Part shown: positions 22,200 through 32,700 of the stretch, piece by piece
Layout: the number at the start of each line of letters is the position of its first letter
Numbering within the stretch: position 1 is the first letter of the stretch
Assembly: GCA_017311185.1 (NCBI GenBank)
Contig: JAESUZ010002552.1
Coordinates: 1,798,001 to 1,862,000 of the forward strand
DNA: 64,000 nucleotides
Direction of reading: 5' to 3'
Source of the DNA: Proteles cristata cristata
Taxonomy: Eukaryota > Chordata > Mammalia > Carnivora > Hyaenidae
Translations under genes and position numbers: made by a program
The notes under the pieces: generated by a model
Databases searched by the model: none
What the model saw: only the letters and a program-made list of their open reading frames with translations
Told to the model about the DNA's origin: nothing

Positions 22200-22490
22200 T
22201 AGAGTCAGTCACACAGTAACAAAATCTGTCTCCTGGGAACTGAAATGACAACTTAGATGTCCATCACTGCGGCTAACCAACCACTGTGTTATGGAATGTT
22301 CTACAGCAGTAAACAGTGAGGCGGAATCTTTACACGCTCATCCAGCAAATGCTCCGTGATTTCTCATTACTCACAAAAAAAAGGGGGGGGGCAAGTTGCA
22401 ATCAAACTTCATAGTATAACATTTCATCATTTAGAAAGAAAGCAAAAGCTACATGTTTCAAGACAAATGCATGTAAATGCACAGGAAAAG
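22200..22490 (+). repeat. L1 fragment, sense
   Basis: 'cttagatgtccatcactgcg' and the following 'gttatggaatgttctacagc' follow the L1 3' UTR pattern. Confidence 0.55.
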
Positions 22491-22555
22491 GCCTGGAAGG
22501 TTCCACACCACACTGATAACAGCAAACAGCTCCAGAAAGAGTGCGATTGAGCATA

Positions 22556-23300
22556 GTCTCAAAGGGATTTATTTCTCATTTCTACAAAGGTTTCCATACT
22601 TCGACTGAACAGTCCACAAAGGGAAGAAAAATAGGCCTCTTCCTGGTACTGTCAGTAGATGTGCTTGTCTTTACTCTGCCTCCTTAAGCATCAAGAAAAA
22701 TGGAGGGAAAGGAACAGGTAGGAGCTCCTTAAACAAGCCTTGGCTGTTACAGCTTCGAGGAAGACTTCTGCGAAGGGAGACTTGGGGAAAGGGAGGAAAC
22801 AGGAGACCGATTTTCCACATTTAAGAGAAGTGCGCTCATGTCAATAAAACAGGGGTGGGGGTAGGTGGGAAAAAAAAACACAAAGAAAAGTGCCCTCTCC
22901 GAGGGCTGTGCACACGTCCATCGGGCTACGAAGTACAGAGAAGGGTGGAGCGCCAAACCTGCCCGAGATTCTTTAATTCTGACAGAAGGAGGAAAAAAAA
23001 GATCTACAAGATCTAAAGGAACAGAAACACGAGGCGATGCATTTATGCTCAGTTGATCACAGCCTCACAGATAATAGTGGCTTTTGTGTGCAGCACTTTG
23101 CATTTTGGAATAGTCTGTCTCAGAAAAATGGGTCTTAGAGTAAGGGCTCCAGGCCAATTTCTGTTATCTCTTTCCCACAAGCGAACATCTTTCTTGGTGT
23201 CTTTAGCGTCATAGGTGAGACGAGGGTGGGGGTGGACTAAGCCAGAAGCGCAGCCATCCTGACTTCTATCCAAAACCTAAGGCAGTTCAATACCAACCAG
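22556..23300 (-). other. Possible divergent transcript with a 74-codon ORF
   Basis: An uninterrupted minus-strand reading frame at 23273-23049 (starting MDRSQDGCAS, ending KATIICEAVIN) lies just outside the HYOU1 CpG island, pointing away from it. A minus-strand AATAAA is present near 22570. I recognise no domain, signal peptide or homologue. It could equally be chance sequence or a non-coding divergent RNA. Confidence 0.25.
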
Positions 23301-23517
23301 CAAGCGAGCGCCTCTTCCGCGTAGCTGCGGAGGGGATGCCCGTCATTCCCACTCCTCGTCTGGGGCTCCCCTGGTGACAGGAGTCAGGGGACCGAGTGCG
23401 GGACTGTCCGTGTGCCCACCTGCACCGGGCACGAGTCACTCCCGACGCTGGCAGTCCGGCATCCAGCGCCGAGGCCGGAAAGGTCCCCGAGCGCACCGGG
23501 GAGGGCGCCGGGCCCTA

Positions 23518-23531
23518 TGACGTGGTCCAAT
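23518..23531 (+). promoter_or_regulatory. HYOU1: ERSE-II / UPRE-like element 1
   Basis: TGACGTGG followed by T and CCAAT. CGTGG-N-CCAAT (23521-23531) is the reverse complement of ERSE-II (ATTGG-N-CCACG). The leading TGACGTGG also matches the ATF6/XBP1 core. Confidence 0.75.
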
Positions 23532-23638
23532 CCCGGGCCGGCGTCGACGGTTTCCCGCCCCCGCCCCCTCCCAACTGACTGGCCCCTCCGCGGCCTCTGG
23601 GGCAGAAGCCGGCGATGGAGAAGGGGGTGGGCCTAGGA

Positions 23639-23649
23639 CGTGGCCCAAT
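23639..23649 (+). promoter_or_regulatory. HYOU1: ERSE-II element 2
   Basis: CGTGG-C-CCAAT, a second exact ERSE-II in the same orientation, 118 bp downstream of the first. Confidence 0.75.
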
Positions 23650-23715
23650 GGGAGCGCGCGCCGCGGCGACGGGGGCGGGGCCGGGCGCGCGGCGCAGGGC
23701 CGGGTGGCCGAAGCT

Positions 23716-23734
23716 CCAATGAGCGCGCGCCGCG
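23716..23734 (+). promoter_or_regulatory. HYOU1: ERSE-like element
   Basis: CCAAT-N9-CCGCG, one mismatch from the ERSE consensus CCAAT-N9-CCACG. An inverted CCAAT box (attgg) follows at 23771-23775. Confidence 0.5.
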
Positions 23735-23779
23735 TCCGGGGCCGGCTGGTGCGCGAGGCGCCGCGGAGAGATTGGTGGC

Positions 23780-26700
23780 TAATGTAACAGTTTGCAAACC
23801 GAGGGGAGTTGTGAAGGGCGCGGGCTTGGGGGCGTGCTGCTGGCCTCGTGGGTACGTCCGCCGCCGCGTTTGTCCCAGAGCTGAGGCCGCAGGAGCGCAG
23901 GTAAGCGGTAACGGGAATGGGAATGGCGATGGGAGCCGGCCACCCCTCCTAGGAGAGGCAGCGTGCTAGCTCCGGGGGCGGGTCGGTAGCGGGAGCGAGG
24001 GCCGCACGGACGCCGGTGCGCTTGGCCCCGCAGCTCGGTCCCGGGGCGCCCGCACGCTTTAGGGGAGGGCCGGGCCTCGTTTCCGGGGGTGGGAGCCGCC
24101 GTCTTCGCCAGGTGAGGCTTAGGTGAACTCGGGGGACTCGGTACTTGTCCGACAAGGAATCTTACCGTTCCAGGCACGGCGTCTGTGTAGGCAGCGGGGC
24201 CGGGGGTTGGGATGGAGAACGGGCGGCGGGCGGGCCAACCCGAAAGGATACCGAGGAGGAGACAGGCCCTTCTAACATCCCAGCCTCCTCCAACGTCACC
24301 ACCTCTCAGTTCCCGTCCAGGCCCGGCCTGGCTTTTCCCCTCAGCGGGGGAGCTCCAGGTGTAGGGAGGTAGTTGAGCTCTGGGCCGGGATCCTTGGCCG
24401 CACCCCAGGTGTCAGACAGTAGGGGCAGTGCTAGGGTGCGCCATTTACAGCCTATGCAGTGGACAGAAGGCTCTGGTCTCCTTTCTCCTGTCCCGGTATC
24501 TTCCTTGTTGAGGGATGTGGTGGATGGAGCCCAGGACCCTTTGTGTGATTAGAGTGCTGAGCCCTTATCAGAAGGAAGAGGAGGGGGATGTAGGGCCCTC
24601 TGCCCCCCCCCCCGTGACAGTGGGGTATGAATCTTAAAGCTTTTCTGTTCTGGGATGCGTTTGTCTTCTTCGCTCAGGGCATCCGGTTACAAGTGTTGTT
24701 TTTCTCCTCCCTCGGAGGTACAATGGCAGCCACCGTCAGGAGGCAGAGGCCAAGGAGGCCAGCCCGTTGGGCCTTAATGACTGTGCTCTTGGCAGACCTG
24801 TTGGCACTGAGTGGTACGTACCCCAGCAACGGGCTCAAAAGAAGAATCGATGAATGATCCATGGCGGGAGGGGAGGCTTTTAGTTGGAAGTTGGACTCTT
24901 CTGAGCGGCTGAACCCAGGCTCTTATCTTTGCTAACTCTCCTTCTCTTTGGAGAGCAGAGTGCTTTGGTTAGAGGGGACTCAGGTGTGTGGGGGAACAGG
25001 GGCTAATTGACAAATCTATTTCCTTTTCAGACACATTAGCGGTGATGTCTGTGGACCTGGGCAGCGAGTCCATGAAGGTGGCCATTGTCAAACCTGGAGT
25101 GCCCATGGAAATTGTCTTGAACAAGTGAGGGCAACCCCTGTGTCAGGGGTGGGGAAAGAGGGAGGAGGTCTTTGCTCCAAGCCAGTGCATGTTCTTGCTA
25201 GGGCCCACAGCAGGCTGGTGTCTGAGTGATCAGATTTGGGGTGTTGAGGCTCCTAAATCCACATCCTGCTATAGGCACTTGGGCCCTATGTCTCTCTCTC
25301 TCTTTTTTTTTTCCCAGGGAATCCCGGAGGAAAACCCCAGTGACTGTGACCCTGAAAGAAAATGAAAGATTTTTTGGAGACAGTGCAGCCAGCATGGTGA
25401 GCTAGTGGCCCACCCCCTTCCCGGAAGCAGTGGGCAGAAGAGAGATGTCAGACCCCAGAGCCTGTTGTCTTACCAGCCTCTGATGTGGGAGGTGGGTGAT
25501 GGGGGACTTTGGAATCTCACATTGTATTCCTTGTTTATCTGTTCCCAGGCCATCAAGAATCCAAAGGTGACACTGCGTTACTTCCAGCACCTCTTGGGGA
25601 AGCAGGAAGGAAACCCCCATGTGGCCCTTTACAGAGCCCGTTTTCCAGAGCATGAGCTAGGCTTCGACGCACAGAGGCAGACTGTGCACTTCCAGATCAG
25701 CCCGTGAGTGCTGTGGGGGCTCAGCGGGCCTGATGGGCTCCTCTGCTCCTGGCCGTCCTTGCCTCTAACCCTCCCCTTCCCCCAGGCAGCTACAGTTCTC
25801 ACCCGAGGAGGTGCTCGGCATGGTTCTGAATTACTCCCGTTCCCTGGCTGAAGATTTTGCAGGTGAATGGCTAAGGTGGGGCCAGTGGTGGCCAGGTTCC
25901 CTAGGGTCTCTGTGGGGACAGTTTGGCCTTCCAGGGAACAGCCAGCCATATTTGAAGACGTTTTTGGCTGTCGCAACTGGGGAGCTGCTACTGGCATCTT
26001 AACGAGTAGAAGCCAGGGATGCCGCCCGAGATCCTACAACGCTCGGGACAGCCCCACACAGCAGGGTCACTTGGCCCAGAAGGGCGCTAGTAGCAAGACC
26101 AGGAAAGGGTCCTGTGAGGTGCGGAGCTGGTGGGAACCCTGGTCTGTTGTCCTCTGTAGAACAGCCCATCAAGGATGCAGTGATCACCGTGCCAGCCTTC
26201 TTCAATCAGGCCGAGCGCCGAGCTGTGCTGCAGGCGGCTCGCATGGCTGGCCTCAAAGTCCTGCAGCTCATCAACGACAACACCGCCACCGCCCTCAGCT
26301 ACGGCGTCTTCCGCCGGAAAGATATCAACACCACCGCGCAGGTGAGCCGGGGAGGAACTTCTGAGCCAACTCGGAGGCTGGCTGGCTGACTGTGACCATG
26401 GAGGCCACTTGACTCTGTTTTGCATCTTGTTTGCACGGCTGGCCCTTGACAAAGTGCAGCACGAGGCCCCCTCTCGGCCAGCATTGGGGGTTTTTGACTT
26501 TCAGTGGAGAGTCGATACGGCACCTTGGAGTTAGAGAAGGCTCTTGTGACGGTCGGTCTCGGTGTCTCCACAGAACGTCATGTTCTACGACATGGGCTCT
26601 GGCAGCACCGTGTGCACCATTGTCACCTACCAGACGGTGAAGACGAAGGAGGCGGGGATGCAGCCACAGCTGCAGATCCGGGGCGTGGGGTGAGTGGGTA

Positions 26701-29700
26701 CTTGCTGAGACACCCTCAGGTTGGGGGTTTCTTCTTGGAGGGGCCGCTGCCTCCTTTTCCTGCTCCCTGCTCGAATGGTCTCCTGAGGCAGCAGTCACCA
26801 TAGGGTACCTCTTGGTACCATCTCGGGGAAAGATGGAGAGAGGGGGACGGTTTGGGAAGGTTGAAAGGCAGGGAACTTCCCGAGAGCTGCTGCTTAGGAA
26901 ATCCATGGGGCTCCCGACCATGTGCACGGTTGGATATGGTCATTTGCTTGTCCTCGTCACTTTCAGCAAACTTACTGATGGCATGGTCTGATTTCCTGAG
27001 CTGTTCTTTTCTCTGCGGCTCCACCGTCACCACTGTAGTCCTGGCTTCCATCGGCTCTGACCTGCAGGGTTACGAAAGGGTCTCCCTGTCTTCAGTGAGG
27101 TCTCCCTCTAGTTCTTTCTCCCCATTTGTAGCCAGAAGGTTCCTTTCATACCAACGTGTTTGTAATCTATTTCTTTAAAAATCTTCAGTGGCAGGGTGCC
27201 TGGATGGCTTAGTCGGTTGAGTGTCTGACTCTTGATTTCGGCTTTGGAGCCGTTTAAGATTCTCTGCCCCTCTCCCCTGCTGTTGCACGTGCCCATGTGT
27301 GTTTTCTTGTTCTCTGTCTCTCAAAGAAAAAAAAACCTCAGTGGCTCCGAACCTTTCCCATGACCTGGGAGGGCTCCGACTCCCCCCTTTTGTCTCTACC
27401 CAGAGACCTGTGCTCTTTGAGCACCATCCACCATGCCTGTCCTCGTTTGGAACTTACTGGGCTGTTTCCCACCTCGGGGTCTTGATGCATGCTGTCTCCT
27501 CCACGCAGAGTTGTGTTCCCTCCTCTTCAACCCATTAACTCTACTCATCCTGCACGTTTCAACTCAGGCATCATGTCTCCAAAGAACTTTCTGTGGTGTC
27601 TGTAAACAGGCAACCCTTTCCTTTTATGTCTTCTAATGCTATTGTCCGTCCGTCCCGTATAACTGAGGAGGTGGTTGACATTTCACGTTCTCGTGATTAT
27701 TCGATGCTAGACTGTAAAGTCCTTGGTGGCAGGTTCCTTGTCTTCTCTTAATTGCATCCCCAGAGACAGATAGTCAATGCCCAGTGAGTACGGTGGAGTG
27801 GAGGCGCACGTGAACTGCCACGGAGGTGTTAGCCACGTGGCAGGAGAGCGAGGTTCTGAGGTCGACCAAGGGACGCCGAGTGTTCCTCATGCATTTCTCT
27901 GTTGCTGTTCCCTGCATAGATTTGACCGCACCCTGGGGGGCCTGGAGATGGAGCTCCGGCTGCGTGAGCACCTGGCAAGGCTTTTCAACGAGCAGCGCAA
28001 GGGCCAGAGAGCAAAGGATGTGCGGGAGAACCCCCGTGCCATGGCCAAGCTGCTGCGGGAGGCGAATCGACTCAAAACCGTGCTGAGCGCCAACGTGGAC
28101 CACATGGCCCAGGTGCCCCCTCGTAGCTGGTCGAGGGTAGATATTCTCCACCCAGGGACGGTGGACGACCCCACCACCCTAAGCTAGGCCCTTGTGTGCC
28201 GTGTGGCCCATCCCTTCTCCCCAGGCCGCCTGCCATCTCCCTCAAGTCCAGTTCCCTCGGTTTCTGACCTGCCCACCCGAAGAGGAAGACCAGGGTGGCC
28301 ACTCTGACCTGCTCATCCCCGTCTCCCCCAGATCGAGGGCCTGATGGATGATGTGGACTTCAAGGCAAAAGTGACCCGCGCGGAGTTTGAAGAGTTGTGT
28401 GCAGATTTATTTGAGCGGGTGCCCGGGCCTGTCCGGCAGGCCCTGCAGAGTGCCGAGATGAATTTGGTGAGGGGGCAGTGAGATGGGAGTGGAGGCCCAG
28501 TGGAATAGAAAGTGGTCAGACGGTGGGGAGGAGGGGGCAGGAATGTCACGAGGTGAGCCGGTGCCGAGCAGGAGGGCTAACGATGATCGTGCCGTTCCAC
28601 CTCACGTTCTTTCTCTATAGGACGAAATTGAGCAGGTGATCCTGGTTGGTGGGGCCACTCGGGTCCCCAAAGTTCAGGAGGTTCTGTTGAAGGCTGTGGG
28701 CAAGTGAGTACGGGTGCTGAGGCGCCGGGGCCAGGGCTGCGGAGAGGGAGGCCAGGCCGGGGGCTCCAGAGTAGCCGTGCTGAGGCGCAGGACTTTCACA
28801 GGGAGGAACTAGGGAAGAACATCAACGCGGACGAGGCCGCCGCCATGGGGGCCGTGTACCAGGCAGCCGCGCTCAGCAAAGCCTTCAAGGTGAAGCCGTT
28901 TGTCGTGCGAGACGCCGTGATCTACCCCATCCTGGTGAGTAGGCCTGTCTGATCACCTCACCGAGGGTGGTTTCTCTGTGTGCCTTAGCCCGTATCCTTG
29001 TTTTTCTGCCAGTTGATGTTCTCCACGTGCCTTACCCCAGAAGCCGCCCTGGCTCTCTAGCCTGCCTTTTCTCTGCCTGCTGTGTAGGTGGAGTTCACGA
29101 GGGAGGTGGAGGAGGAGCCTGGGGTTCACAGCCTGAAGCACAATAAGCGTGTTCTCTTCTCCCGAATGGGGCCCTACCCTCAACGCAAAGTCATCACCTT
29201 TAACCGCTACAACCACGACTTCAACTTCCACATCAACTATGGTGACCTGGGCTTCCTGGGGCCTGAGGATCTTCGGTGAGAGGGCAGGGCAGGGCAGGGA
29301 GCCCCGGGAGGGAGGATCTGGGGCCCCGGGACTGGCAGGGGAAGCAGGCTGTGCAGTTGGGGATTGGGGCGAGCATCTTCTGTAGACTAGGGCCCCACAG
29401 TTGGTGCTGGGAGGCTGTGTGGTCTAAAACTGGAGGCAGGCTGGCTGGGCTCCCTGGAATTGCTCTCTCCTCCCCAACCAGGGTGTTTGGCTCCCAGAAT
29501 CTGACCACAGTGAAGCTAAAAGGTGTGGGTGAGAGCTTCAAGAAGTATCCCGATTACGAGTCCAAGGGCATCAAGGCCCACTTCAACCTGGATGAGAGTG
29601 GCGTGCTCAGCCTCATCAGGGTGAGAGCAGAATGAGACCATGGGTACAGGGCGAGGGTCCGGGCCCCACCAGCCTTTCCAGAGCAGTTCCACGTGGTATT

Positions 29701-32700
29701 AGAACATGATAAATGAGAAGGGCTTTGAGGTGGATAAGTCTTGGCTCTAAACATAGCTAACTAGGGATCTGGTGTGTCAGGGCCTATAAGAACTTATTGG
29801 TATTATAAAATTCAGAATCTATAGAATAGCCAAGGAATCCATTCTTGAAGAATAGTTTGCGACAGGGGGATGGGGCACCTGGGTCGCTCAGGCATCCAAC
29901 TTTTGTTTTCGGCTCATGTCTTGATCTCGGCTCATGTCTTGATCTCGTGGTTGTGCGTTTAGGCCCCCCACTGGTCTCCATGCAGAACATGAAGCCTACT
30001 TTAAAAATTTGTTTCGGGGCGCCTGGGTGGCTTAGTCGGTTGAGCGTCCGACTTTAGTTTAGGTCATGATCTTGCGGTTCGTGGGTTCGAGCCCCGCATC
30101 GGGCTCTGTGCTGACTGCCAGCTCAGAGCCTGGAGCCTGTTTCAGTCTGTGACTCCCTCTCTCTGACCCTCCCCTGCTCATGCTGTCTCTCTCTCTCCTA
30201 GAAATAAATAAAAATATAAAAAAATAAATAAAAATAAAAACTTGTTTCGATGTTTTTGAGAGAGAGAGTGTAAGTGGGTGATGGACGGAGAAGGGGGAGA
30301 CACAAAATCCAAAGGAGGCTCCAGGCTCTGAGCTGTCAGCACAGAGCCTGATGTGGGGCTTGAACTCCTGAACCGTGAGATCATGACCTGAGCCAAAGTG
30401 GGACACTTAACTGACTGAGCCACCCAAGTGCTTCTCACGAAGCCTACGTTAAATAAAAAAAAGTAGTTCTGGGGATTGACACCTTTTAGAAGATACTGTG
30501 GGAAATCCTGGCCCATTTCATAGTCAAGTGGAGAAGTGCAAGGGTCTGAGGGCGAGAAAGAGCTGTGACCCTGTCCTCAGGAGGGCTCATAATCAAGGGG
30601 CAGGGGAAGGAACAGACCGGCACTGCTGTAGGTCACACGGATGTGTGTGAGGAGACACCCACTGCGGCGGGACGATCGTGGCAATGAGGTAGGTTAGCAC
30701 GTGTGTCTCTTTACCGTGAACCCGTTTCCAGGTGGAGTCTGTGTTTGAGACATTGGTGGAGGACAGCCCAGAGGAGGAATCTACTCTGACCAGTAAGATG
30801 AGTGTGTGCGCCTGCGTGAATGTGTGTCCAAGGGAGGATACACCTGTATGCATTTTGGGGAGGCAGGCAGGCCCTGCCCTTGGGCGAGGAGGTGGTGTGG
30901 CTGCTGTGGTGGCTTTGAGTCTCTGAGCTTTCTTCCTCCTAGAACTTGGCAACACCATCTCCAGCCTGTTTGGAGGCGGTAGCACACCAGACGCCAAAGA
31001 GAACGGTACCGACACTGTCCAGGTAAGGCCAGCATGGAGCCAGGGCAGCTCGGAGGATGGTGTGTGGGGCCGGGTGGTGGCAGCAGCGGCAGGGATCAGG
31101 CGGGCATTCCAGCTGCCCAGGATTGACTAGGCCCCCTCCCCACTTCCCCCGAGCCCTTGCCATGGGAGCCATGTCCTCCTCGGGACCCTGAGCCATGTCC
31201 TCCTCGGGACCCCGTCCCCAAGCGTCCCCATGCACGAGCCCGAGGCCACATTCCTTTGAGCTCGAGGCCACATTCCCTTCCTGTCCGAGCAGACTGCCTG
31301 TTCCCTTACAGTCCTCTGTCTGCCCCCAGGCTGTGCTGCGAGCAGCAGGCCCCTTCACGGCAGAGCCCGGGGACTTGGCCTTGCTCGCTGAGCCGGACTG
31401 TTGGCTTGTCCATAGGTTCTGCTAGTGACTGTCACTTGGTGGGGGGGGTGCGGGTGCTTGTCTCCCAGGAGGAAGAGGAGAGCCCTGCTGAGGGGAGCAA
31501 GGATGAGCCTGGGGAGCAAGCGGAGCTCAAGGAGGAGGCGGAGGCCCCGATGGAGGATACCTCTCAGCCCCCGCCCGCTGAGCCGAAAGAGGGTGCAGCT
31601 CCTGAGGAAGAAAAGGCCACAGAAAAAGAAAACGAGGGAAAGCCCGAGGCCCAGGCAAGCCCGAGGCTACGGGAATAGATGCCTGCCCGTGGGGTGTCAG
31701 AGGACCTGAGCTTTTCCTGACACTCTCGTCTCTTTCCCCACTAGAAGCCAAGTGAGAAAAAGGAGGCAGGGTCTGAGGCTGTTCCTCCGGCCCCAGAGGA
31801 AGAAAAGAAGCAGAAGCCTGCCCGGAAACAGAGAGTGGTAGAGGAGATTGGGGTGGAGCTGGTGGTTCTGGACCTGCCTGACTTGCCCGAGGATGAGCTG
31901 GCCCGCTCAGTGCAAAAGTGAGTAGAGCTCGTGCGTGCCCGTGTGCGTGTGTGTGCGTGGCGGGGGGGCAGAGCAGTGGCATTCCTGGGAGGGAGAGCTG
32001 TCTGCCCCAGGGTCTGAGTTCAACGTGCTCTCTCCCTCGTGCTTGCTTCCCACAGACTTGAAGACTTGACATCCCGAGACCTGGAGAAGCAGGAACGGGA
32101 GAAGGCTGCCAACAGCTTGGAAGCTTTTATCTTTGAGACGCAGGTGGGTGGGCTGGGAGACCCACCTGCCCCAGGACATGTGTCCCTGGAGGGTCTGGCT
32201 CTGTGAGTCCTGCCCTTGGGGTTCGGTGCATGCTTGGGCCTGTGTGCACTTCCCTAGGACAAGCTGTACCAGCCCGAGTACCAGGAAGTGTCCACGGAGG
32301 AGCAGCGTGAGGAGATCTCCGGGAAACTCGGCGCCGCCTCCGCCTGGCTGGAAGACGAGGGCTTTGGAGCCACCACGGGGGTACGGGGCCTCCTGGGACA
32401 TGGTGGGTGGGATGGGAGCCCCGGCTTTGCTCTCCCAGGGTCAGAGAGGGTGAGGGAGCTGGGGTGAGGAGAAAGACGCGGGGCTGGCTCCAGGGCCGGC
32501 CCCCATCCCTTCACCCCCACTCTGTACGCCCCCACCCTGCGTCCGTCAGATGCTGAAAGAGAAGCTGACGGAGCTGCGGAAGCTGTGCCACGGGTTGTTT
32601 TTTCGGGTGGAAGAGCGCAAGAAGTGGCCCGAACGGCTGTCTGCCCTCGACAGTCTCCTCAATCATTCCAGCATGTTCCTCAAGTGAGCAGCCCTTTCGA

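Larger units (their letters stand above)
15780..22550. other. VPS11-HYOU1 intergenic region
   Basis: Divergent genes about 8 kb apart. Contents are SINEs, L1, L2 and MIR pieces listed separately. Stretches 15.8-16.4 kb and 18.05-18.8 kb show no recognised repeat, exon or RNA gene. Confidence 0.6.
23300..24400. promoter_or_regulatory. HYOU1: HYOU1 CpG island
   Basis: Long stretch of very high G+C with frequent CG (gcgcgcgccgcgg and similar), covering promoter, exon 1 and the start of intron 1. Confidence 0.85.

Noticed and set aside
25867..26364. A 165-codon open frame in HYOU1
   Set aside because: It crosses a MER5A fragment and an exon out of frame; the exon reads correctly as [12 protein letters not shown] in the gene's frame.
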